From assembly GCA_036244855.1 (NCBI GenBank), contig BQKZ01001574.1, positions 44,455 to 108,454 of the forward strand: a stretch of 64,000 nucleotides of DNA, given 5' to 3'. The notes beneath the pieces are model-generated. The model saw nothing but the letters and a program-made list of their open reading frames with translations, ran no database searches and was not told the origin of the DNA. The stretch comes from Temnopleurus reevesii. Lineage: Eukaryota > Echinodermata > Echinoidea > Temnopleuroida > Temnopleuridae. The position numbers and the translations under genes are program-made. Positions 44,960 to 54,569 of this stretch are shown one piece after another (position 1 is the first letter of the stretch; each line of letters starts with the position of its first letter).

Positions 44960-47900
44960 GTAAGTAACGACTGTGCCTTCACTGTGAGCAGAAGGGACAA
45001 AGGCCTGGGACAAAGTAACCTCCATTGAAGCATTAAAGCCCCGATCACATAGAGGCCTGGAAGCAACACGATTCAAGACGATTCTTTGTTAATTCACAGT
45101 TAACTGACTCAGAACAAAGAGTCGTGTTGAATAGCCAACGTCTGCGCATGTAGTGTTCATATTTTCATGAAATTTGAAAGACGCTCCGTGAACGCAGAAA
45201 TACAGTAGGGAGACGTTTGTTAGACGTTGATGTCGAACGACATCCGAACGCGTACGGTTCAGATAAGCATCATACTAGACGCATATTCCTCCGTACTTCT
45301 GCTTTCGCAGAGGGTCTTCCAAATTTCAAAGACACTCTGCAGACGTTGGCAAATGTTTCATTGAGTGTTGACCAACGGAAATGGCTGTGCATAGACTTCT
45401 CCACTTTGTTATATGCTAGTTGATTTTAGGTCTCTGTAAGCCTATAATCATTTACCCCTGCATGCCTCTGTGGCTTGATTTACACCTGAACATAGAGGGG
45501 AACAACCAGATAACATCAGGGTTGTGTTTCATAAATCTAATCGTAGATCTATGCACAGAAAAACACAGGGTCTCCAAAAGGTTCTTGTCAGTGTACCTAA
45601 ATAATAAATTGTCAATTGTTATTTTAGACCTATATAAGATAATATGTAAGATATAAGATACTGGGAACATAATATTATAGAAATCAGGAAGTATCTTACC
45701 AGTCTTGAAACTGATTTCCGACAGCGATGCTGTCTCATAATGTTTAAAATGATGTAGCCATCACAGGATCACCTGACTTTATCTAAGAAGGATCTCAAGT
45801 CGCAGTTTGCTCAATTGGTTCCTGTTAGTAGGTCAAATGTTATCAAGTATGACACGGATCAGATTGATTTTAGAGTGAGTATGTTTGGATCATTCCATGT
45901 AAAAAAAGATAAGCCAACAAAACTTTTAAAAGAGAACCTGAATAAGGTCTCTGTCATCACTTGTGATATAGTTCTGAAACTTTTTTGCTTCTGATTCACT
46001 GCTAGCCCTTTTCACTTCTAAATCGGTTCTAGATAGCATTTTTTTTCTGATTGAGTTCTGGCCCTATTTTCTGAATCGGTTCTGGCAATTTTTCTTTCCT
46101 TGTGTATACTGGCCCTTTTTGTAGTTTTAGCCATTTTTCTAATTCCGTTCTCGTTTCTTTCTTCTGAGTCACTTCTGGTAGTTCTTACAGTTCGGTTCCT
46201 TTTTGCTTTATTCATCATCTTTATCAGACAGTTCTGGTCATTTTGCTTCTAGGACAGGCATAACCATTTTATTCCTGAGACAGTTCTTGTCCTTTTCTGT
46301 TTCTAAGACTACCATGTGGACCCTGTCCTTTCCCGAGTCTGTTCTGTGAATGTTTTCTTTCAATGCAGCTGTTATATCCCTTTTCCGTTTGTCAGGCAGT
46401 TCTGCATGTTGGCCTTTTCTGGTGCGTAATTCGTCAAATATATAATTTCCGAGCTTTTTCTAAGCCAATAAATATGTAAAAACTGGACAAAAGAAAGCGC
46501 ATAGTAGCCGAGTTGATAATTATTCAAGCAAACCGGCTATTTTAGACAGGTCCCTTTGATTGTAAAAATAATTTATATTTCTTTTGAAGTTTCCAACAAA
46601 CGAATGGCTATTCGTTAGCTGAAAAAAAAGCGAAAAGGAGACCGTGAATGTTGAAGAGACTTCGATCAGCTTCGGGATATAATGCATGTTTAAAAGTGTT
46701 TAATCTCTTTAACCTCGATTATTGGCAAAATCAATATCATCTGACGTCACTGTGAAAAAAATGTCGTTAAACGTTGTTCATTATGAAATACAATGAAACC
46801 CCTTAATCCCTTTACTTAATTATCCTTTCATGTCCGCGTGCACCGGATGGGATGCTATTACTTCACAATGGGAAATATGCAGAGAATGTTACCGAAGACA
46901 CTTTCAGGGAATACACTGTGAATTCAGACGCTAAATATTATACCACATCTGTAAAGCTACTGTATACTATAACTGTTTAGTTGCACAATGAAAATGTATT
47001 TGAATGTAAAGCCCCAGTCACAAAGAGGCCCGGAAGCAACACGATTGAACACGACTCTTTCTTAAGTTCACAGTTAACGTCTTCCGAACAAAGAGTCGTG
47101 ATGAATCGTGTTGCTTCCGGGCTTCTATATCACTGGGGCATAATCTGTCGGGGGGGAAATGAAACTACGTGCAACAAAATGGGGGTTTAGGGAATGTTAT
47201 TCTGGAAGCATAGACCCTAATTTGGCATTTTATCAAAGAATCATTGTGTCTTGACATTGCATTTTGTTAAGCATATGATGTTTCACACTTAAATTTCAAT
47301 GATAAAGCGTATTGGTTGCCCCAGGTATATGGAGTAAATCAACGATTGTAATGAATTATAATTTATCATGTATCATTTAATACTACTAGATCAGCACTTT
47401 TTCGAAGAAACTCAATCTCAATTCACAATCTCATTGTATTCCAAGTCATTGACTAGCACGGCCTTAGTTGTTCGTCCATTTGAAGACATTAATTCACAAC
47501 GTTCTTTTCAAACATGTGGCGCTTTGGGTGAAGCTGCGCTTATTCAATTTAGTAATAAATTGTTAGTATAATTATTCAAGTTTACACAAACATCACGGCG
47601 GATTTGTAAAATTACTTTTGTTCAGATTAAGCATTCATTAGAGGGAAATTCCAAACCACAAAATATATATTCTGCGACAAAAGAGATACATTTGAATTGT
47701 CTTTCTACTGTATATACGTGACTTTGGATACAGCTTCTTCCATCATGTCCATTGTAAAAGGAGCTGTTCAATTAGCCGTCTATCTCCATGCCTTTGTTGA
47801 TGCTTGAAAAAGGAGACCCACATTACGCCTCGAAGACATAACAAACTCTAGTCAACCTTCTGGCGTGTATGTCTTGAGCTCTAGGCAGAGATGGAGTTTA

Positions 47901-50900
47901 TTTTTCTTGGGGCTTATAACAATATCAATCCCTCAAAAAATTGCCAGGCCATTAAACAGACGTTGTTGTAATGCTTACGCTGTAGGTGAACCCGGAGCTG
48001 TTGGGGTCAGCTTATTGTGGTCTGATTTACGATGAAGGTGAGTGCATGCACACACACGTGTACATGTACACGCACACACACACACACATACACTTATACG
48101 GACATATACACACATGCATCAAATAACCAACCACGAACCCGACTACCCACGCCATAACATAACGTGTGTGTTCATTGTGGTCTGATTTACAATGGAAATG
48201 AGGGCATACACGCACACGTATACATACCCGCACATACACACACACACACATGGGCAGATATCTCGTAGACGCACATAATTACTTAAAACATACAAAATGC
48301 TTACGCTTTAGGTGAACCCGGAGCTGTTGGGGTCAGCTCATTGTGGTCTGATTTACGATGAAGATGAGCGCATGCACACATACGTGTACATACACACACA
48401 CACGTATACATATACATACATACCGACAGACATATGGAAAAATATCTCGTGGACGCACATGCTTACTTAAAACATACAAAATGCTTTCGCTGTAGGTGAA
48501 ACCGGGGCTGGTAGGGTCAGCTCATTGTGGTCTGGTTTACGATGAAGATGAGCGCATGCACACATACGTGTACACACACACACGTATACATATACACACA
48601 CACCGACAGACAAATATCTCCTGGACGCACATGCTTACTTAACACATGCCCATTCATAGACGAACCATATTCGATAACGCACGCACATAAACACATGCAT
48701 CGAATAATCTACCACGAACCCGACTACCCACTCCATAACATAACGTGTGTGTTCATTGTGCCTTTGTGGTCTGATTTACGATGAAGATGATCGCATGCAC
48801 ATACACATGTACACACAAACGTGTACACACACGCGCGCGCGCACACACACACTGACAGACATATGGACAGATATCTCGTAGACACACATGCTTACTTAAC
48901 ACATACCCATTAATCGACGCAACGTACTCATTAACGCACACATATACACATTCATCGAATAATCAACCACCAACCCAACTACCCACACCATAATATAACG
49001 TGTGTGAAATCATACAAGTGCACGTACATGCAAGTATACACAGAACTACACACACAGGCACACAAATACAAACACACTAACGCATATTTGCACAAACAAA
49101 GCAAAGCTTCAACACATATAGACACAAGTAAAGAAAGACATAGCCTACATTCACACACATGGACAGCTAGCTCATATACGCACACACATGGTCACATATA
49201 CCCATTTACACACACACCTACGACAAAAATCAACCCACCCACCCATCAAACCATCCAAACCACACCATAGCGTCCATTGATCCACTGAGTTGTCGATGTA
49301 GACCTGCGTGGCTTTTCAGCTTTTCAGAATCTCCTGGCGGCCTGTAATGTTGCATTATCTTCATCATCCATCATGAGAGATATTCCTAGATTCTAAGCTT
49401 CTTTTGGATATATTTGTTTAATTGTTTTCCAATTGTTTTGGGAGGAATTATAATCATAATCGTAATGACAAGAGGAATAATTATATTGAACAACGGTCTA
49501 TCACTGATTAGACCTTCCGAATTCTTTAGATGAACTTGTATCCTACTACGTGTGTGAAATCTTTCTTATTTTACCCTACTTATTGCTCATATTTCGTAAT
49601 CAGTATCCCAATCTTCAAATGTCCCCTTTCACAATATTTCTTTTGTAAAATATTGTCCCATTTCTAACATTCTATTTTTATTCTCCAATCAATAAACGCC
49701 GCCATACTGGCAAAGATCCAAAATAACTTTTGCACGGAATGGTGATCTTTGCATCTTAAAGTGAGGCGATCGCGACCCACAAAGGGAAGATCATCCACGA
49801 AAGAATTTTTACTTTCTTGTGGCTACTTGATGCACATCAAATGAATAATTCTGAGTTTCTAAGAAATGTAATTACATGAACCGTCACATGAAATGACAAA
49901 TGAAGAATGGGGGTAAAAAAAGATAAACTGCGCCTTACCTGCTATCACGTTAAAATACAATGCAAGTATTGTACTAATATTCCAATACTGACAGATCATC
50001 ATTTAAATTCATTTTATACGACTACAAACTCATCGTGAGAAAATCGATTGGGAATTTTGTCCACCTTTGTTTGTCTGTCATATTCATAGTGCTAAGTTAT
50101 TTTGATTACCAATTATATATAACTCATTGAATAAAGAAAGATGAACAGTTGTCTCGCGGTGTGCATAATTATGAAAATGGTTGCGATGTTTCGAATGCTA
50201 CAACTAGTTTTCGTCAGGCAAGGAGCACAGATCGACAGCTACGGTTAAGTCTTCGCCAAGGTATGGGCGCAGACTGCGTTATGCTCATCGCCTGACGAAG
50301 GTTAGGAGTAGCATTCAAAACGTCGAAGCATCAGAAGAACAGAGACATTATGTAAATGGCTCTGAAAGGAATGCTCCAACCGTAGTAGTTTTATTGTTTC
50401 AGTATTATATGTATTCATTTATATTGATTTTCTTTGTATTTTGAGTTGCGTTTTACTTTACGTGAAATAAAACTAAACAAAACCAAACCAAGATTACCTT
50501 TCTTTGGCAGAGCTCTCTTGCTAAAAAAAAACAAAAAAAAAACGGGAGGGCTGTGTGGCTTAAAGGAGAATACACTGTCTTTTAAACAAAACTTGAATAA
50601 ATAAATGAATTAATAATTATTTTTCTTTTCTTTTTTTTCAGATTTTTCTTCACTGTGGAGGAAGATAACACTCCTGTTCGGATTGTGGTCACGCCCTGCT
50701 CTGCGAGAATAGAATGGAATCTTTCGATGTTAGAACTTCCGGAAGATGGGAGTGGATCGAGTGAGTACTATTCTTGTAGCTTCTCTTAACCAATTGACTG
50801 CTGAATTCTGTGATTCCCATAAAAGATAACCCGGTTCCAGAAGTCAACGGGTTAATGTATAGATACATCGAAAGCTAATGGTTTAAGTCTGTGCGACGCG

Positions 50901-52846
50901 TCACGCCATAAGCCTCCGTACTGCGAGTTCAAACGGAAGATGAGGCTGCATACTGAAAACAGCATTATAAAAAGAAGTCCCTCGCTTGGAAAATTGCCAA
51001 TTTTTTAGGAATTTCATTGTCTACACCATCAACATTTTCTTTTACAAATTAATACATTTCATCCGATTTTCCCAAACTTTTTTAGTTCGGTTTCTTTAAT
51101 TTTTTGCACTAACAGTGAAAACTTTAGCTGCATTCTCGACGCCCAGCGTGCTCACAGTACGGAAGTTCTCGGAATGACGCACAGACTTTAAGGTCAAACT
51201 ATTCTCACCAGAGAGAGATCTTGGGACTGCTTCGGTTGAGCTTTCAGTTATGATCAGATTATGATCTTCCACATTACCTTTTTCTCCGTTTTAGGGCCTC
51301 TTTTTCTATTTTTATATCCTGATTATACCTGGAGTGCAAAAATTATATTGGGTTCAATAATCAAAACAGTCTAAACGAATGCAAACTTATTATTTTATTG
51401 CTTCATGTTTTGGCGTCAAGTTGACGTAGATAGGTTTCTTATTCACCTGTTTCTGTTTGTTCTTTGTCAGGTGCAGCTGATCAGCTGAGCGAGCAGCGCC
51501 CTCGACGGCAGCCCACCACGATGCCGGGCACTATCCTCAAGAGCTATTCAGGCTACGACGCGGGGAAGTACATGACGAATACATCACCAGCGTGCACGTA
51601 CGTCCTGGAGGTTCGGAGCGTCGAACGAGGGACTTCATTTCAAATCTACGCAACATCGACTCCCGATTCGGATCACTTCTTCCCCGAGCTTCCAAGCGAT
51701 CCGCAGGTTGATGTTACGTCATTCAACAAGAATCGGGTGGCACTCGCGTGGAAGCCGAGTCCTTCCGATGTGGTGTACCATCAACCTGTTCGGTACTGCC
51801 TTGCCATCAACACCAGACGGAACTACCACACGTGGTGCGGTGTCCAGGCCAGCGTTCCGGGCGGGGGCTCCAATCCGTTCCCGTCTTCGCAGACGAGATT
51901 CGGGTTCAACTCGGAGAGGGAGATGCGACGAGCGAGGAAACGAATCCAGGAGGAGCAAGCGAGCCTAAGCAGATCACAGGAAGCACCGGATATGGTTATT
52001 GAATGTGTCGGTTCAAAAACCCTACATACGATCACCAACCTGGACCCTGCCACGAGATATTTCTTCGATCTTTTCGCGGTGGATCAGGTAACGAATCGGA
52101 GCGTAGCCTACCTCGGAACGTCGATCTACACCAGAGCAGAGCCGCCGGACCGCCGGGTCATCAGGCTCAAAGATGGTGGTCTCCGAACCATCAGGGCCGA
52201 TCGGTCGTCTCATGTGAAGCAATTCAGATTCCCAGTCAGAGGTAAGTCGCGCGACCAAGATGTCAACATCACTATGCAGTCGTGTTCGGAAAAACTTTCC
52301 GTTGAAATATGGAGAGCGGGGGTTAAGATTCGAGACGCCGACGTTAAATCGCTCAAACATTTCAGCATACGTAACGTCGAAGACGAACTTCTCATAAAAG
52401 TCAAAAGCAGGCGGCGGACGCCGACGGATTATAAAATTTTCGCAACGACGAATCCGTCGAAATATCCTTTCCCGCAGCTACCAAAGGATAGCACGATAAG
52501 AGTGTTCAAAAACTTAAGACAGTGCACGTCAGTAACGCTGGCGTGGTTAAGCACGAAAGAGGTTTCACAATATTGTTTGTATATGCGGGAGGATGATCCC
52601 AAAAGCAGAAGCCTGAACAGGGAGGACAATCGGTGTCATGGGCCGAAGAATCGTAAAAAGAGCGAAAAGGTATTATGTCGCTCAGTCAATGGTGCTGAAG
52701 CGGAAAGAGACGCTTTAACAGAAGTTGTTACAGGCCTCAAGGCAGGCGTTAAGTACATTTTTGACGTTTACGTCAGTGGGGTAGGCAAGGAGACACTTGC
52801 CTACAGAAGCAAAAGTGTAAAGACAAAACGGACTTGTGACGTATGA
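44757..52846 (+). CDS. NDNF: NDNF-like secreted glycoprotein, three coding exons (565 aa)
   Basis: Joining 44757-44959, 50642-50760 and 51471-52846 gives one open frame of 565 codons plus stop, matching the roughly 568 residues known for vertebrate NDNF. The order is a hydrophobic signal peptide (residues about 4-22, likely cleaved after Ala22), an N-terminal beta-rich region with EEDNTP and TPCSARIEW (about 69-108), a first fibronectin-III-like domain (about 178-328, with ALAW near 196 and YCLAIN at 216), a middle beta region (about 335-435), and a second FN3-like domain (about 441-559, with VTLAW and YCLYM near 475). Possible N-glycan sites are N94, N144, N316 and N373. Family knowledge: NDNF is extracellular, supports neuron migration and growth and antagonises FGF signalling; fly Nord tunes Hedgehog/BMP signalling. 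The role here is inferred from homology. The repeated W...YCL FN3 signature makes the family call strong; orthology was not tested by a tree. Confidence 0.93.
44978..45021. mobile_element. One arm of element O in the NDNF intron
   Basis: CACTGTGAGCAGAAGGGACA followed by AAGGCCTGGGACAAAGTAAC matches the terminal arm of the element at 17959-18207. It starts only about 20 bases after the exon 1 donor and is followed by family C copy 2. Confidence 0.5.
45034..45132. mobile_element. Hairpin mini-element, family C (copy 2, right arm lost)
   Basis: The left arm is AAAGCCCCGATCACATAGAG with GGAAGCAACACGATTCAAGA, and the centre is CACAGTTAACTGACTCAGAA. After GAGTCGTGTTGAAT the family sequence stops and a different palindromic element begins at 45134, so the right arm was lost or replaced. 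Confidence 0.7.
45134..45350. mobile_element. Palindromic mini-element P
   Basis: The left arm GCCAACGTCTGCGCATGTAG, ATGAAATTTGAAAGACGCTC; the right arm CTTCCAAATTTCAAAGACAC and TCTGCAGACGTTGGC are inverted repeats. The middle (GACGTTGATGTCGAACGACA, CCGAACGCGTACGG) recalls family B in style but the termini differ. It directly replaces the right arm of family C copy 2. Confidence 0.65.
45990..46440. repeat. Degenerate T-rich tandem region
   Basis: GGTTCTGG, AGTTCTGG, CCATTTT or CCCTTTT and TTTCTTTC-like words alternate every 40-60 bases (for example TGAATCGGTTCTGGCAATTT and GACAGTTCTGGTCATTTTGC). This suggests an old minisatellite. It lies in the long NDNF intron. Confidence 0.5.
47008..47140. 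mobile_element. Hairpin mini-element, family C (copy 3)
   Basis: The same palindrome as copy 1: AAAGCCCCAGTCACAAAGAG, GGAAGCAACACGATTGAACA, the centre CACAGTTAACGTC, then AGAGTCGTGATGAATCGTGT and GGGCTTCTATATCACTGGGG. It lies in the long NDNF intron. Confidence 0.78.
47980..49270. repeat. CA-rich higher-order tandem repeat
   Basis: Each unit couples a unique block (GGTGAACCCGGAGCTGTTGG, GGTCAGCTCATTGTGGTCTG, TTTACGATGAAGATGAGCGC) with a variable CA/TA tract and an ATATCTCGTAGACGCACAT block. The block TTTACGATGAAG or its variant starts near 48026, 48187, 48350, 48537 and 48776, and ACCAACCACGAACCCGACTA recurs near 48126, 48709 and 48966. Short ORFs on both strands here are repeat artefacts. 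Confidence 0.8.
50181..50330. mobile_element. Inverted-repeat mini-element Q
   Basis: The left TTGCGATGTTTCGAATGCTA, CAACTAGTTTTCGTCAGGC and the right GCCTGACGAAGGTTAGGAGT, AGCATTCAAAACGTCGAAGC are inverted repeats of about 38 bases. A decayed single arm (GACGTTTCAACTGCTGCTGT, TTCTTCGGCAGAC) lies at 43869-43903. Confidence 0.62.
50642..50760 (+). CDS. NDNF: NDNF coding exon 2
   Basis: A 119-base exon between a pyrimidine-rich acceptor (ttttttttCAG, AG at 50640-50641) and donor A|GTGAGT at 50761. It completes Lys68, encodes residues 69-107 and gives one base of Ser108. The peptide contains FFFTVEEDNTP and VVTPCSARIEWNLS, typical of the N-terminal NDNF region that precedes the FN3 domains. Entry phase 2 and exit phase 1 match the neighbouring exons exactly. 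It is too short to stand out as an open reading frame and was found by continuity of the protein. Confidence 0.9.
50761..51470 (+). other. NDNF intron between coding exons 2 and 3 (710 bp)
   Basis: GT at 50761 and AG at 51469 bound a phase-1 intron. A solo copy of the TTAACC...GGTTAA mini-element occupies 50786-50855, just inside the donor end. Confidence 0.88.
50786..50855. mobile_element. Solo copy of mini-element E in NDNF intron
   Basis: It begins TTAACCAATTGACTGCTGAA and ends CCAGAAGTCAACGGGTTAA, with CTGTGATTCCCATAAA inside. The TTAACC/GGTTAA ends are inverted repeats. It resembles the tandem units at 7818-8043 but lacks the CTTTGTGCAGGGACT segment. Confidence 0.7.
51471..52846 (+). 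CDS. NDNF: NDNF coding exon 3 (both FN3-like domains, stop)
   Basis: The exon follows acceptor TTTGTCAG (AG at 51469-51470), completes Ser108 and encodes residues 109-565 up to TGA at 52844-52846. It holds both FN3-like domains and the intervening beta region. Each FN3 has the family pattern of a PxLP lead-in, a V-x-LAW strand, a YCL strand with a paired downstream cysteine, and a late xLxxxTRYFFDLFAVD or GLKAGVKYIFDVYV strand. The first FN3 contains a basic, glutamine-rich insertion (about residues 256-275, MRRARKRIQEEQ) between two strands. The C-terminus ends in basic residues followed by TCDV. Carrying most of the protein in one last exon is the arrangement known for vertebrate NDNF. Confidence 0.95.
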
Positions 52847-54445
52847 GCTGGACTGTTTCTTTCTTGAAACTTGAAGTATTGCTTTATCCGCAAGAGGCTG
52901 ATAGAAGACCGCGAAGAGTCAAACGTGTGCTAGGAATCTGACGGGAGAGGAGAACTCAGGTCGCAGCCATCGTGTATCGCCATTGACACCCATTCGTGGG
53001 TTGTTGGGAAGACGATAGGGACAGGATCAAGTGTTTCTGCAGGAACCGTGGATGAACACTCGTCAGCTACTGTCGCGGCGCCCTATAGCGTTCATGTGGC
53101 GTTGGGGGAAACCCCGTCAGGGCGGCCGCTGTGAGTGAAAAGTGGCATTTCGAACACCGAAACCGATCATATTTTATCCACTGTAAATTGAACTACTTCA
53201 CTTATTTAAAGGTTTCAAGGTGACGGAAATGATGATTTTTAACAACCAATCACCGATAAGCCACATTGCAGGTATGCCATCGATAAAATTATTGAATGAA
53301 ATCAGTATCTCGAACCGAATGGACACAAAGGAACGTCAATATTGATATTGTCAGTGCGTCGTCTGTTATGCTCAGATGATGTGTTCTTAAATGGACGTAA
53401 CGACTGTACATAATTCGTCACCATGAACTGAATCACCATAATCTGAAGAATGTATTCGTATTTAAGTCATGACAGTATCTGAGTTTCTTTCATTTAAAAA
53501 ATGTTGTGATTTTAATCTTATGGAAATTTGGTGGCCTTCTAGTGTTTTGACTTTGATTATTATTGTTTCACTGCCAATTATGTTATTTTAAAGTGCAAGT
53601 TTATGTAAGTAGTTCCCTGCTGCAGCTGCTGCAGAGGTATTCTACATTTTGGCGATCAAGTTGTCGAAGTTTCATAACATTTATGTCACGACAACGACCG
53701 TTCTTCATGTAGGTGAATAGTCGTACAGGACTGGGTGTTCTCGTTAAACGTGCCTCTATTCGCATACAAACGCACAAAATTTCGGACATGATTAGATCTC
53801 ATTGAGGAGCAGGTTGTCTTATAATTTCTTTGTCAATTTTGCGATAATGATGTCTCTATTAAAACATTTATTCGCTACTTGACACACATGTTTCGCTGAA
53901 TTAAAGAATATGAAAAAGAACAAAAACAGTCCTCTGTTGATCACACAATTCGTTCGCCCCATTTGCGAAGTTTCTTTTAATACTTCAGGCAACGGGTGTT
54001 GTCGCAAGTTGTACGTTTAACGCGATCACAACTGTACACCGTCTTTTTTCTGTTGCAATTACGTATGGCAAATAGTGTAGTTAGAATGAAGAATCTGTTT
54101 AGATAATCAGTCTATATATCTATCCTCTAACACATACAACGTTATGGAATTAATATGCCAAAACTTACATTACAATCGCACAAAAATGTAAATGATAGAT
54201 ATGTTACGCACCTCCAGTATTGTTAATATATCACGCATTAATATTTTACGTGGAAGAAGAAATTTTCTCATGATAGTCTGAAAATTCACAAATAAGAAGG
54301 GCGAAAATTAGCATAGAACCGCTGGTGCTCATCCATTATCACCCCGGCTTCAGTGTAACTCTACTAATCTATATAATCTAATATATTGCCCCAATTATGT
54401 AAAAACATAAAATGTTGAATAAAGCCGTCCTTTATTGTCCTAAAA
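52847..54445 (+). other. Probable NDNF 3' untranslated region
   Basis: The region follows the stop codon, has no ORF of note, and runs to the first canonical AATAAA I see. The first 300 bases are moderately GC-rich, then it becomes AT-rich. Weaker ATTAAA hexamers occur near 53858 and 53899 and could give shorter forms. The exact end is inferred. Confidence 0.6.
54418..54423 (+). terminator. Candidate polyadenylation signal (AATAAA) for NDNF
   Basis: AATAAA 1.57 kb after the stop codon, followed within 50 bases by T-rich and GT-containing sequence (tttattgtcc and gagcgtgtta). No transcript evidence is available. Confidence 0.5.
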
Positions 54446-54532
54446 CATGTATAAGGTATATGAGCGTGTTATATGAATATATTTATGAAACATATCATGA
54501 GGTATATATTTCTTGTCAATTTTGTGAATTTC

Positions 54533-54569
54533 TCGTGTAAACCTAATATATTTATTAGGTTTTACACGA
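54533..54569. other. Strong stem-loop downstream of NDNF
   Basis: TCGTGTAAACCTAATA and TATTAGGTTTTACACGA pair over about 16 bases with one bulged T and a loop of 4-5 bases. It lies about 110 bases after the candidate poly(A) signal. It could be a transcribed hairpin, a tiny palindromic element or chance. Confidence 0.5.

Larger units (their letters stand above)
44960..50641 (+). other. NDNF intron between coding exons 1 and 2 (5.68 kb)
   Basis: GT at 44960 and AG at 50640 bound an intron of 5,682 bases, phase 2. It contains several short inverted-repeat elements (45034-45350, 47008-47140, 50181-50330), a degenerate T-rich tandem region (about 45990-46440) and a CA-rich higher-order repeat (about 47980-49270). 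I see no other coding exon in it. Confidence 0.85.

Noticed and set aside
51708..52404. Overlapping ORFs in other frames of NDNF exon 3
   Set aside because: They are shadows of the GC-rich coding exon; the NDNF frame alone has family motifs.
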